Assembly: GCF_000423525.1 (NCBI RefSeq)
Contig: NZ_AUID01000007.1
Coordinates: forward strand, 53,030 to 117,029
Direction of reading: 5' to 3'
Length of the DNA stretch: 64,000 nt
From: Proteocatella sphenisci DSM 23131
Lineage (GTDB): Bacteria > Bacillota > Clostridia > Peptostreptococcales > Filifactoraceae
Every line of letters begins with the position of its first letter. The stretch's first letter is position 1. This document shows positions 54,508 to 63,743 of the stretch, one piece after another. The position numbers and the translations under genes were made by a program. The notes under the pieces were generated by a model. The model saw only the letters and a list, made by a program, of their open reading frames with translations. It made no database searches and was not told the origin of the DNA.

Positions 54508-55229
54508 ATTCCCTCCCCCCTTAGCGAACCTGCAGCTAGACTCAGGCGCTGCCTCTGTACCTGCCTATGCAGGCGCCTGCTAACTGGTAGTTTTTCTCCA
54601 TTTTTCAAAATTAGATGATCGCCAAAAAGCTCTCCTACCTCCATTAAATTTACCACAATTCCCTTAAAACATGACATGAACTGTGGATAGGCTGTAAGTT
54701 GGCCGGAAATCTCCGCAAAACTTCCAAATACCGGAACAATACAATCCTTTAAATGAATACAGCTGGAGCGGTTCTGGTAGTCAGCATAAAGAATAAATTT
54801 CAGGGAAATTTCAAGTGGCTGATTCCTTGTAGTAACCGTGACCGTAGGCTCGCTCTGTAACTGCGCAATCTTGCAATATTGGAGCGCCCTCGATATCCTT
54901 TCCAGCGTGGCTGGTTTTACTATGTAATCCGCCGCCCTGGCATCATAACTTTTTACCCCGAATTCCGAGCTGGTGGTAAGAAAAATGAGATTTACATTCT
55001 CATCAAGCTGACGCAGCCTGATCGCGCAATCCACACCATTTTCCTTGTTGAGGAAAATATCCATAAAAATAACATCATAGCTTCCCGGTATATAATCGCT
55101 AAGCAGTTCCCTGCCACTGCGAAAAACTTTTATTTGTATTGTTTGCTTGTGATCAGTTTCATATTTTTTCAAAAGGCCAAAGAGTATGTCACACTCAGAA
55201 GCCATATCATCTACTATTGCAACATTCAT
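54504..55229 (-). CDS. LytTR-family response regulator
   Basis: 241 aa. Receiver domain (residues about 1-120): acidic pair D7/D8, phosphoacceptor Asp57 in VIFMDIFLNKENG, Thr near 85, and Lys105 in YIVKPAT. The LytTR DNA-binding domain fills about 135-235 (CIHLKDCIVPVFGSFAEI, MSCFKGIVVNLMEV, LKNGEKLPVSRRLHRQVQ). AgrA/ComE-like architecture. First gene of the regulator-anchored protein-kinase operon, reading away from the pseudo-receiver operon. Its probable binding site is the direct repeat at 55295-55329. Confidence 0.9.
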   Translation of the reverse strand: MNVAIVDDMASECDILFGLLKKYETDHKQTIQIKVFRSGRELLSDYIPGSYDVIFMDIFLNKENGVDCAIRLRQLDENVNLIFLTTSSEFGVKSYDARAADYIVKPATLERISRALQYCKIAQLQSEPTVTVTTRNQPLEISLKFILYADYQNRSSCIHLKDCIVPVFGSFAEISGQLTAYPQFMSCFKGIVVNLMEVGELFGDHLILKNGEKLPVSRRLHRQVQRQRLSLAAGSLRGEGI

Positions 55230-55294
55230 TTAAAAATCCTCCCTTACATATAACTATCCATTAAATAGTATATCACATATTTTGCAATTTTTTT

Positions 55295-55329
55295 GACCGC
55301 TTGTTCAGATTTTCGACCGCTTGTTCAGA
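55295..55329 (+). promoter_or_regulatory. Direct repeats, probable LytTR-regulator binding site
   Basis: GACCGCTTGTTCAGA occurs twice, at 55295-55309 and 55315-55329, i.e. with a 20-bp period (about two helical turns). The second copy ends 5 bases before the -35 box of the promoter at 55335. Tandem 9-11-base elements about two turns apart are how LytTR regulators such as AgrA and ComE bind. Confidence 0.75.
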
Positions 55330-55334
55330 AAGTA

Positions 55335-55363
55335 TTGAAGATCAATTTACGAAATGTTATGTT
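55335..55363 (+). promoter_or_regulatory. Promoter of the pseudo-receiver / giant SLH protein operon
   Basis: TTGAAG (55335-55340), 17-base spacer, TATGTT (55358-55363). Weak on its own, as expected for an activated promoter. Confidence 0.6.
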
Positions 55364-55400
55364 AAAACAAACTATCAAACTGAGGAAAGGAGGCGGTCAC

Positions 55401-55778
55401 GTGAATGTTGGATTGTGTACGGCGTTTTTGGAAGAGGATGTCTGGGCAAGCCGTCTGCTGGTGGCCGCTTTGCCCCAAAAACTTGAAATTACAAATTGTA
55501 ATAACGTCCAAGCACTTCTTAGGATACTGGAATTAAAAACATTTTCACTGCTAATTGTTGCGTTAAATGGTGTAACAGGTCTGGAAACAGTGCGTCAGCT
55601 TTGGGAAAAAGCACCTGAAGTGCCCATTTTGTGGATTTCTGATGAGGATTACAGCCTGTTCGGCTATCAGTACCGTGTAAGCAGATTTTTGTGTAAACCA
55701 GTATCTGATATTAAGTTGAGCGAAGCAGTGGCAGGATGTCTGATGCTTTTTGGAAAAGGAGAGGAAAACAAAAAATGA
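55401..55778 (+). CDS. Degenerate receiver-domain protein 1
   Basis: 125 aa, about one receiver domain. The fold is recognisable from FSLLIVALNGVTGLETVRQL, VPILWISDED and the switch-lysine segment FLCKPVSDIKLSEAV (Lys99). The phosphoacceptor position is Ala54 instead of Asp, and no acidic pair is evident after the first strand, so it cannot be phosphorylated in the normal way. GTG start with AAAGGAGG 8 bases upstream; an in-frame ATG at 55293 lies upstream of the promoter and is rejected. ATGA overlap with the next gene. Suggested role: protein-protein interaction with the neighbouring kinase or regulator, by inference. Confidence 0.7.
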   Translation: MNVGLCTAFLEEDVWASRLLVAALPQKLEITNCNNVQALLRILELKTFSLLIVALNGVTGLETVRQLWEKAPEVPILWISDEDYSLFGYQYRVSRFLCKPVSDIKLSEAVAGCLMLFGKGEENKK

Positions 55779-56116
55779 CTAAGACAATCGCACTGTGCGG
55801 GATAGACCAAGCACTTGCCGCTGCACTGGAACAGCGCGGAGAATACAGTTTTCTAAGTTTTTTTGACGATCCGGAGCAGCGCGGCGATGTAAAGCTGGCG
55901 TATTTTCTAAGAGATGGTTGGCTGGTATCACTTGCTGTTGTCGGTTATCCCGGAGCCGAGGGTCTTAAAGCCTGTGATTATCTGCGAACACAGAACATTG
56001 CGCTTCCCATACTTTGGCTGTGCGACAGAAGAGAGTTTGAGCCGGAAGCAAAACGGCTTGGCGTAACATTTTTCGCTAACGGGCCGCTTGCAACAACAGA
56101 ATTTATCACAAGGTAA
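55775..56116 (+). CDS. Degenerate receiver-domain protein 2
   Basis: 113 aa. Aligns with the previous protein over most of its length: SLAVVGYPGAEGL and LPILWLCDRR match its SLLIVALNGVTGL and VPILWISDED. The phosphoacceptor site is Gly57 and the switch lysine is Asn102. So both key residues are lost. ATG at 55775 overlaps the previous stop as ATGA; GGAGAGG sits upstream. Probably arose by duplication of its neighbour. Confidence 0.62.
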   Translation: MTKTIALCGIDQALAAALEQRGEYSFLSFFDDPEQRGDVKLAYFLRDGWLVSLAVVGYPGAEGLKACDYLRTQNIALPILWLCDRREFEPEAKRLGVTFFANGPLATTEFITR

Positions 56117-56156
56117 TAGCACTTCAAAAAGAAGGGCATAGAAAATGGAGGAGATT

Positions 56157-59100
56157 ATGAAAACAAAACAAATGATAAAGCGACTACTGGCAGCAACGCT
56201 CGCCGTGCTGATGCTAAACCCAGTCACAGGATATGGCGTTTCTGACTATTCACAGGATACAAAAAGCATAACTGCTTTTGCAGAGCTGTCCAGTAAGATT
56301 GCCAGTCAGCAGCTTGCTGTTGGTACTCAGGAATCGGAAATCATGCTGCCAGATACGCTCAGCGTAACACTCGGCGTCTATTCATTAGACGCATCGGGAA
56401 GCGCAGGTAATAACACAGCTACATACAGTGACTCTACAGTGGCATTGGACAATGTCCCGGTAGCTCTAACCGAAATTACCACTGGCTCTGTAACCAGTGT
56501 GAATTTATACAGTGCAGATACCGAGCAGGCGTTGACAGGAATCACATGGAAAATTAATGAAGAGCTTAGCACTTTGGATAGCTTTGATTCAGCGAGTGCA
56601 GGAGCAACATTTCTCTATGAGCCAGTTCTCCCAGAGACTTATATCCTTGAAGATAGCGTAAGCCTGCCCCAGATTCAGGTAGAAATTATAGACATCGGCA
56701 AATGGGCATTCAACGAGAGCAAGACCATAGACGGAATCCAAATCACAGTCAAGGCAGAAAAGGATGTTTTCCCAGTGGGCTCCTTCCTTCATGTAGAAAA
56801 GGTCACAAGTGCCCAAGACAAGGCAAAAATTGAGGATGCTGTCAGCAAAGAAATCAAAGCAGAGGATACGGCTAAAACCGCAGAAGAACTGGTTTCTTTT
56901 GACATCACCATCACAGACGCGGATGGCAACGAGCTTCAGCCCGACACCAGCAAGGGCGAAGTTAGGGTTTCTTTTGCGCAGTTACCTATGCTAAAAGAAT
57001 ACAGTCCAGCAAAGCAGGAGCTAAAGGTCTTTCACATGGATGATAGCTTGAACGAAGCGAAGGGACTGGATACCACCGTGGATCAGGAAACAGGGACACT
57101 CGAAGCAGAGGCGGAGCATTTCACCGTGTATTCGGCAATGCTTCTGACAGCAGGATCAGGAAGCAGCAAACCGGCAATGGGTGACGGCACTGCTGGTACC
57201 CCATACCAAATTACAACAATAGCGGAATTATACTGGTTTGCTGGAGTTGTCAACGGCACGCTGACGGATGGAACAGCGAAAAATACGGCGGCCTGTGCTA
57301 CTCTAATGAAGGACATTACAGACAATGCAAAAGTGCTTGAAGATGGTTCGCTGGTGTCCGATACAAGCAGTCTGACGGAATGGTTGCCAATTAGCGGGAA
57401 TAGTAAGTACACTTCGGGCGTCACTGAATACATAGGCACCTTTGACGGCGGAAATCATACCATCAGCGGTCTGTACATCAACGAAGGAGATAAATATTAT
57501 ATAGGATTCTTTGGAAGGTGCGTAGGCGCAACGATTAAAAATTTGAAACTGGCGGATTCATATGTATATGGATCAATTTATGTAGGAGGTATCGGTGGGT
57601 CTAGCAGCGGTGGTACCACAATTTCCAACTGCACAAACGGTGCCGTCGTTTCTGGTTATCAATATGTGGGCGGTATTTGCGGCAGTAATTCTACATCAAC
57701 AATCGAAAAGAGTGTAAATACAGGTTCTGTTACCACAACAATTTCGACGGGGAGTGCAAGTTATTGCGGCGGTATTTCTGGTTATAATTATCAGGGAACG
57801 ATTTCAAACTGCTGGAATTCTGGAACGGTCAGCGCAGATCAAAGAGCTGGCGGTATCTGTGGCGACAGTTACAAAAACTCAAGCATAACGAGTTGCTACA
57901 ATTACGGAGTTGTGAGCAACAATACTTGGTGTGGCGCCGTGGTAGGTGCGAATAGTGAAAGCACAATCAGCAACTGCTATTTCGATTCTTCCCGTTCTTC
58001 TGTTTCAGAAGGAATTGGACACCTTTATTCAGGTACTACCTCGGCGACTGGCAAGACTAGGGCAGAATTTACCAGTGGTGAAGTCTGCTATTTTTTGAAC
58101 AACAGCGTTGAAGATGGAACGCAGGTCTGGTATCAGAACGTTGATGTCGGAACAGCGGACACCTACCCACAATTTAGTGGTGAGACGGTACATGCAACCA
58201 GTGGAACATACACCAACCTGACCCCTGCTCGCATCAGCTTTAAGAGTTACACTCCAGGCAAAATTTGGGACGGAACTGCACTTGCAAATCCCACAGAAGT
58301 CCAGCTTACTCTGGAAAACACTTCTTATGAAAATATAACTTTTACATGGTACAAGGACAGTACTGATGAGGCTAACAAGCTGTCAAGTTCCCCCATAAAT
58401 GCGGGCACTTACTATATCGTAGCCTCTGTCGAAGCAACGGCGACCATCAGTGCCGCCAAAGCCACCAGCAATGCCATGGTCATCTCCGAACCGGACACGA
58501 CCATCGAGATAGCAGGCACCAGCTTCGCATACACAGGTAATGCGCAGGAGCCTGCCATTACCGTTAAGGATGGAAGCACCATTGTTGATCCAAGTGAGTA
58601 CACGGTTAGTTACAGTAACAACCTCAATGCGGGTACTGCTAGCGTTTTAATAACCGATGTAGCAGGCGGACGCTATACTATTAATGCTACAATGACCTTT
58701 ACAATCACAAAAATAACACCCACAGTAACCGTGTTTCCCACGCCGGAAAGTGGCGCCCTTCAAGGCAGTACGGTCAAACTATTTATTGCCTTGTCAAGTG
58801 CCTCTAACGAAATACTTCCCGGCACCTTGACCATCAAGGATGGCGAGGTCACCATTGCCAGCAATATTGCTATAACATCATACGGTGTATTCTATGATTG
58901 GACAAATGTCAGTGGCGGAAACCATAGCATTACAGCCATCTATACTCCTTCAGTCACCGGCAATGGTGTAAGCTATAATAGTGCTAAGAGCCCTGCCCTA
59001 AGCTATAAGATTAATAAGCCTGACCAGGCTAAGCTTATTATTACAGGCAAACCCAATTCTACAAGCTATAGCGACAATTTTTCGTTAGGCACTAGCGGGG

Positions 59101-62100
59101 GCACTGGAGGCGGAGACGTAACATGGGAGGTCACCTCTGGTGGTGATGCTGCTACCGTGAATAGCTCAGGTAATGTCAAGATTATTGCCGCAAGCTCTAG
59201 CTCTGTGACCATTATTGCCACCAAATCCGGCGGTGCCGACTATGAAGATATAACAGCAAACTATACCTTCATCCCTTCGAAAGCTAAACCTGATGTGGGA
59301 ACGGTATCATTCAACAGTTCATCAGAAATTTTGCCAACAACCGCACTTAATATAGTAAATACTCACCTATCCAAGACCGGAAATACGAATGGAAAACTCG
59401 AGCTGTCAGCAGATACGACCTTCACCGTTGGCACCGCCGACTACAGTTGGTTTTTTACACCTAGTGATACTGACAATTATGAGATGGCCGACGGCATAGT
59501 CTCTCTTAATATTACAGCGGACAGACTGACCCAAATTTCGATTGGCTCAACTATGCCGAGCAAGACCGCTTATGTCTACGGCGATAGCTTCGATACAACT
59601 GGATTGACGGTTACTGCACAACAATTTGGCGGCAGTAGCATGGTCGTAACTAATTTCGTTACCTACGATGCGCTGTCTGTTGGTCAGACCTCCATTGAAC
59701 TCTCCTACACCGAGGGCGGCATTACAAAGACCTGCATCGTAGGCGGAATCACCGTAAACAAAGCTGACACTACAATTACTGGGGTCAGTGTAACGGACCG
59801 CGCATATAATGGCAACGCCGTTATTCCTACAGGTACTGCAACCTGCAATGCGGGCGTAAAAGACATGACAAGCGAATGTGGTCCACTAATTTATACCTAT
59901 ACCGGTAGCGCTGGTACAAGCTATGATGCCAGCACCACTGCACCTACCAATGCCGGCTCCTACAAACTGGTCCTTTCTGTTTTGGACAGTAACACAAACT
60001 ACACCGGCGTAAGCGATGAAATCAACTTTACAATTGCGCCTAAGCAGTTAAATATTACCGATCTTACAGCTACAAACCGTCTCTATGACGGAACAATTGC
60101 CGTGGATTTAACCGTTGGCACACTGGACGGAAAGGTCGGAAGCGACAGTGTAAGCGCTACCATGCCTTCCAGCGGTATAATCACTGATGCGGACGCAGGC
60201 ATCGGTAAGATGGTCACAATCACAAAGCCCGTGCTGTCTGGCAGCTCTGCAGCAAACTATACCCTATCTGACATAAGCGGCGTCACCGTTAACATTAGCC
60301 CTGCGCAGATTACCATAACCGGTGATGGTACGGTTTCGCTCACCAAGCCTTACGATGGAAGCTCAAGCGCTGGAAGCTTAACTGGCATGTTAGTATTCAG
60401 CGGAAAAATTGATAGCGACGATATTTTTGTTGCTGCAACTCCAGGCATGTATGCAGCAGACGATGTGGAATTTGGAACAGGAAAAACCGTAAATCTGACT
60501 CTAACGACGTATGGCTCACAGGCAGGCAACTATGAGCTCGCCAGCAGCAACTATACCTTTACCGGTGCTGCCATCACCAAGGGAGCATACGACACGGCTA
60601 TAAGCTCCAACATCAGCGCCGTGGTTAATAAAACCACCATTGGCACGGTAACACCTTCTGACTTCACGTTGCCCTCAGGCTTCAGGAACGTAAATATCGT
60701 AAGCGTAACCGAAACGGAAGACTCTGGGAATATTTTGACTATTAGTGGCAACGAGTATACCATCTCACCCACTGTAGTTCCTCAGTCTGCAACTTGCAGA
60801 GTAATAATTTCCAGCGATAACTATGAAAATGTCACCGCTACACTGACCTTCAACTCCATTGATAAGGAACAAGCGGCAATAACTGCTTTCATAGCAGACA
60901 AAGTTTACGATGGCTCAGCAGTCAGCGTGACTCCAACATCCTCAACTTCCGCTCTAAAATACAACTATCAGTGGCAGAAAAACACTGGCTCCACCAGTAT
61001 TCCAACTTGGGAAGATTTAAGTCCCCATGCCACTCCAAAGGACGCTGGAAGCTATCAGGTTGTTATTACTGGTGAAAACGATAACTATATTGGCACTAAA
61101 ACTGTGACCTTTACCATAACCAAGGCAAGTATAAGCGTAATAGCCGACAATAAAAACATGATGATGGGCTCAGCTCTCCCAAGTTTCACGATCAGCTATA
61201 CAGGCATTACGACGGGAGACTCGGAGAGTAGCATTTTTATGACCCCTGCAAGCGCGACAACTGTGGCCGATGGCAAAACAGCAGGCAACTATACGATAAC
61301 TGTGACAGATCCTATTCTGACGACTGATGCAGCAAACAATTACACAATCAGCAATGTTGTAAACGGCACGCTAATTGTCAGCACTCCATCTTCTGGCGGC
61401 TCATCTTCTGGCGGCGGTGATTACTCCAGTGGCAGCTCTTCTCCTACTGGAAGTTCAACATCAACAACTACCATTACAGCAAGCTCAGGGACGAATGGAG
61501 TAGCAAATGCACCTATTCCAGAAAAAGCGGTAACGGATGCCATTGCCAAAGCACAGGCGGATGCAAAAGCACAGGGCAAGACAGCAAACGACATCACCCT
61601 TTCACTTAACGTAATAATGCCAAAGGGATCATCTTCATTAGCAGCCGTCCTTACACGCAGTTCTTTAGATAGCCTTGTAAGCTCAGGAGTAAGCAATCTT
61701 GAAATCAAGAGCTCTCTTGTTACCGTAAGCTTCGACAAAGAGGCCCTTACTGAAATCCAAAAGCAGAGCTCAGGCAATATAAGTATTGCCATTGCACCTA
61801 AAACAAATCTTTCTGATGCAGCGAAAAAGATGATTGGCAAAAGACCAGTGTATGACATCACCATTGCTTATGGAATCCAAAAGAACGTATCAAACTTTGG
61901 AGATGGAATTGCAACAGTATCTATTCCATATACGCCTGTCAAGAACGAAGCAGTCGGTGGCCTATATGCAGTCTATGTAGACGCAAAGGGCAATGCCACC
62001 CGCATTGCAGGCTCTGCCTATGATGCAAACAGCGGCTATGTTATTTTCACAACCAGGCATTTCTCAAGCTATGGTGTCGGTTATAGTTCACCAACAGCAA

Positions 62101-62666
62101 AATTCACAGATATAGGAAGCCATTGGGCAAGGGAATCTATTGATTATGTGGTAGGAAGAGGACTTCTTTCTGGAACCTCTGATACAACCTTTTCACCGAG
62201 TTTAGCTATGACGCGAGGCATGCTGGTAACAGCACTTGGCAGACTATCAGAAGTGGACACCAAAGCCTACACTATCAGCAGCTTTACAGATGTAAAATCA
62301 AACAGCCCATATAGTCCGTATATTGAGTGGGCGTACAGCAAGGGCATAATTCAGGGCATCGGTAACAATAAATTTGCACCTGACAGAGCAATTACCCGTG
62401 AAGAAATTGCTGTAATTTTTGCAAACTATGCAAAGGCAAGTGAGCATAACTTGCCAATGATTAATACAGCTACAACTTATGCCGATGACTCAATCATTAT
62501 CAGTGCTTACAAGTACTCTGTAAAAACTATGCAGCAAGCAGGCATTATGACGGGCATTAGTAACAACAGGTTTAATCCAAAAGGAAATGCAACTCGCGCG
62601 GAGGTTTCTTCCATGCTAGAGCGCTACATTAAACTTAGCATCAATCCTGATACAGCAAAGGGCTAG
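56157..62666 (+). CDS. Giant GLUG / MBG / YDG / SLH surface protein
   Basis: Secreted wall-bound protein of 2169 aa. Signal peptide (about 1-30); a region of unknown folds (about 50-335), including an Ig-like strand set; a GLUG-repeat region (about 340-640; repeats such as YVGGICGSNSTSTIEKSVN at about 471-611); then about a dozen MBG- and YDG-type Ig-like repeats (about 690-1740; YDGTIAVDL and YDGSSSAGSL near 1309 and 1398); a Ser/Gly linker (about 1744-1771); a conserved domain (about 1780-1975); and three SLH domains to the end (from about 1980). The start is 56157, after GGAGGA; an ATG 12 bases earlier contains that site. It binds wall polymer by its SLH part; the rest is a long fibre, an adhesin-like role by inference. 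Confidence 0.88.
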   Translation: MKTKQMIKRLLAATLAVLMLNPVTGYGVSDYSQDTKSITAFAELSSKIASQQLAVGTQESEIMLPDTLSVTLGVYSLDASGSAGNNTATYSDSTVALDNVPVALTEITTGSVTSVNLYSADTEQALTGITWKINEELSTLDSFDSASAGATFLYEPVLPETYILEDSVSLPQIQVEIIDIGKWAFNESKTIDGIQITVKAEKDVFPVGSFLHVEKVTSAQDKAKIEDAVSKEIKAEDTAKTAEELVSFDITITDADGNELQPDTSKGEVRVSFAQLPMLKEYSPAKQELKVFHMDDSLNEAKGLDTTVDQETGTLEAEAEHFTVYSAMLLTAGSGSSKPAMGDGTAGTPYQITTIAELYWFAGVVNGTLTDGTAKNTAACATLMKDITDNAKVLEDGSLVSDTSSLTEWLPISGNSKYTSGVTEYIGTFDGGNHTISGLYINEGDKYYIGFFGRCVGATIKNLKLADSYVYGSIYVGGIGGSSSGGTTISNCTNGAVVSGYQYVGGICGSNSTSTIEKSVNTGSVTTTISTGSASYCGGISGYNYQGTISNCWNSGTVSADQRAGGICGDSYKNSSITSCYNYGVVSNNTWCGAVVGANSESTISNCYFDSSRSSVSEGIGHLYSGTTSATGKTRAEFTSGEVCYFLNNSVEDGTQVWYQNVDVGTADTYPQFSGETVHATSGTYTNLTPARISFKSYTPGKIWDGTALANPTEVQLTLENTSYENITFTWYKDSTDEANKLSSSPINAGTYYIVASVEATATISAAKATSNAMVISEPDTTIEIAGTSFAYTGNAQEPAITVKDGSTIVDPSEYTVSYSNNLNAGTASVLITDVAGGRYTINATMTFTITKITPTVTVFPTPESGALQGSTVKLFIALSSASNEILPGTLTIKDGEVTIASNIAITSYGVFYDWTNVSGGNHSITAIYTPSVTGNGVSYNSAKSPALSYKINKPDQAKLIITGKPNSTSYSDNFSLGTSGGTGGGDVTWEVTSGGDAATVNSSGNVKIIAASSSSVTIIATKSGGADYEDITANYTFIPSKAKPDVGTVSFNSSSEILPTTALNIVNTHLSKTGNTNGKLELSADTTFTVGTADYSWFFTPSDTDNYEMADGIVSLNITADRLTQISIGSTMPSKTAYVYGDSFDTTGLTVTAQQFGGSSMVVTNFVTYDALSVGQTSIELSYTEGGITKTCIVGGITVNKADTTITGVSVTDRAYNGNAVIPTGTATCNAGVKDMTSECGPLIYTYTGSAGTSYDASTTAPTNAGSYKLVLSVLDSNTNYTGVSDEINFTIAPKQLNITDLTATNRLYDGTIAVDLTVGTLDGKVGSDSVSATMPSSGIITDADAGIGKMVTITKPVLSGSSAANYTLSDISGVTVNISPAQITITGDGTVSLTKPYDGSSSAGSLTGMLVFSGKIDSDDIFVAATPGMYAADDVEFGTGKTVNLTLTTYGSQAGNYELASSNYTFTGAAITKGAYDTAISSNISAVVNKTTIGTVTPSDFTLPSGFRNVNIVSVTETEDSGNILTISGNEYTISPTVVPQSATCRVIISSDNYENVTATLTFNSIDKEQAAITAFIADKVYDGSAVSVTPTSSTSALKYNYQWQKNTGSTSIPTWEDLSPHATPKDAGSYQVVITGENDNYIGTKTVTFTITKASISVIADNKNMMMGSALPSFTISYTGITTGDSESSIFMTPASATTVADGKTAGNYTITVTDPILTTDAANNYTISNVVNGTLIVSTPSSGGSSSGGGDYSSGSSSPTGSSTSTTTITASSGTNGVANAPIPEKAVTDAIAKAQADAKAQGKTANDITLSLNVIMPKGSSSLAAVLTRSSLDSLVSSGVSNLEIKSSLVTVSFDKEALTEIQKQSSGNISIAIAPKTNLSDAAKKMIGKRPVYDITIAYGIQKNVSNFGDGIATVSIPYTPVKNEAVGGLYAVYVDAKGNATRIAGSAYDANSGYVIFTTRHFSSYGVGYSSPTAKFTDIGSHWARESIDYVVGRGLLSGTSDTTFSPSLAMTRGMLVTALGRLSEVDTKAYTISSFTDVKSNSPYSPYIEWAYSKGIIQGIGNNKFAPDRAITREEIAVIFANYAKASEHNLPMINTATTYADDSIIISAYKYSVKTMQQAGIMTGISNNRFNPKGNATRAEVSSMLERYIKLSINPDTAKG

Positions 62667-62687
62667 GCACAAACGGAATAAATAATT

Positions 62688-62750
62688 AAAAATCCTAAAT
62701 TATTCAAGACCTACAAAAATGTAGAGAAGCGAATAATTTAGGATTTTTTT
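62688..62750. terminator. Long bidirectional terminator after the giant SLH gene
   Basis: An 18-bp perfect stem (62688-62705 with 62731-62748) around a small inner hairpin (CTAC...GTAG), with T runs on both strands. Confidence 0.88.
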
Positions 62751-62817
62751 GTTCAATATACACCTTTTCAGATACACGATTTTAAATTATCATTTTATTT
62801 GTGATTTAATTTTTTAG

Positions 62818-63612
62818 TTATATTAATTCAATCTCAGAAATAGACTGATTGATATAACACATTAGTTTGTCCTCAAAATGAACTTTGATTTTAATATTTC
62901 TAGCTTCCTTGAATACAGGTAAATTACAAAAGGTTACCGATTTGGATTTTATATAATTCAAGTTAAATGCCATTTCAAGATGATGAATCAGTCCTTTCGA
63001 ATTTTCCCAATCAAACTCTATTTTTGCATCTATGGGCGCCAAATCATTAACTCCATTTTTCATCATTTGCTTATCTTTGTATTTTTTCTTTGAATATGTA
63101 TCTGAAAAAGATATGATCACATCTCCATCATAGTATCTGCACTCAGTGACAAATAATCCATTATTTTCAAATACATCTTCTTTATATACTTTAATCATTG
63201 ACTTATATTTATAGTAGTTCTTTGTATTAATGTCCTTGAGCAAATTTAGAAGAGTTGTCCTTTCTGCATTGTTTCGGCACAGCACGGCTCTTATACAATT
63301 ATCTTCATCCATATTAAATGCATTCGGATACAATAACTCCGCATGCCTGTATTTCTTTATGTCTGGATCAGCTGAGTAGCCTCTACTATATATCTTGTCA
63401 AAATCCAATTTACCGAACTCCTCAATTCCACTTGAAAGCAGATCTCCATAACCCGACTGTGCCACTTCTGAAAATCTCGTCTCAGGCATCTTTAGCAATT
63501 TTTCTAAATCAAAAACAAGAAAAACAGGGACAGGCACATTCGCATCCTTATCACACCAATAACGAATAGATGAATGCTTATAACCTTCATTATAGTATTG
63601 TGTAGGTGTCAA
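62818..63612 (-). pseudogene. DarT-like (DUF4433) ADP-ribosyltransferase, 5' end removed by an IS
   Basis: 264 residues from a TTG, open to a stop at 63634. Residues about 60-115 match the DarT family of single-stranded-DNA thymidine ADP-ribosyltransferases: FGKLDFDKIY, then KKYRHAELLYPNAFN, where Glu92 fits the catalytic glutamate, and IRAVLCRNN. A C-terminal segment of about 140 residues is unlike minimal DarT. The N-terminal third of the family (the H-x-T nicotinamide-site region) is missing: the reading frame runs into IS605-type sequence about 10 bp upstream of the TTG. No DarG antitoxin is in view. Probably a broken toxin gene; alternative, an unrelated DUF4433 protein of normal length. 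Confidence 0.5.
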
Positions 63613-63621
63613 AGGTCTGAA

Positions 63622-63743
63622 TTGAACGCTCCCTCAACCTATAGAGGTAGGGGATTCTTGGGTAGGGCAAACCAATATTCGCTAATGTACCAAGCTATCT
63701 CCACAGTTCCTGCGGTTGTTTTGTATGACAACTAAGCAGATTA
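63622..63743 (-). ncRNA. Right end of an IS200/IS605-type element and probable TnpB omega-RNA 3' part
   Basis: Between the tnpB stop and the gene fragment lie about 120 noncoding bases with two hairpins: CCACAGTTCCTGCGG at 63701-63715 (minus strand CCGCAG/CTGTGG) and a second dyad around ACCTATAGAGGT near 63638-63649, then the terminal-looking GTTCAA on the minus strand ending at about 63622. This matches the end hairpins of IS605-group elements, whose right end also forms the scaffold of the TnpB guide RNA. The 20 bases after it (63621-63602) would be the guide. Confidence 0.65.

Noticed and set aside
55293..55400. N-terminal extension of pseudo-receiver protein 1 from an in-frame ATG at 55293
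   Set aside because: It would begin inside the regulator binding site and ahead of the promoter, and the extension is not receiver-like; the GTG at 55401 has a strong ribosome site.
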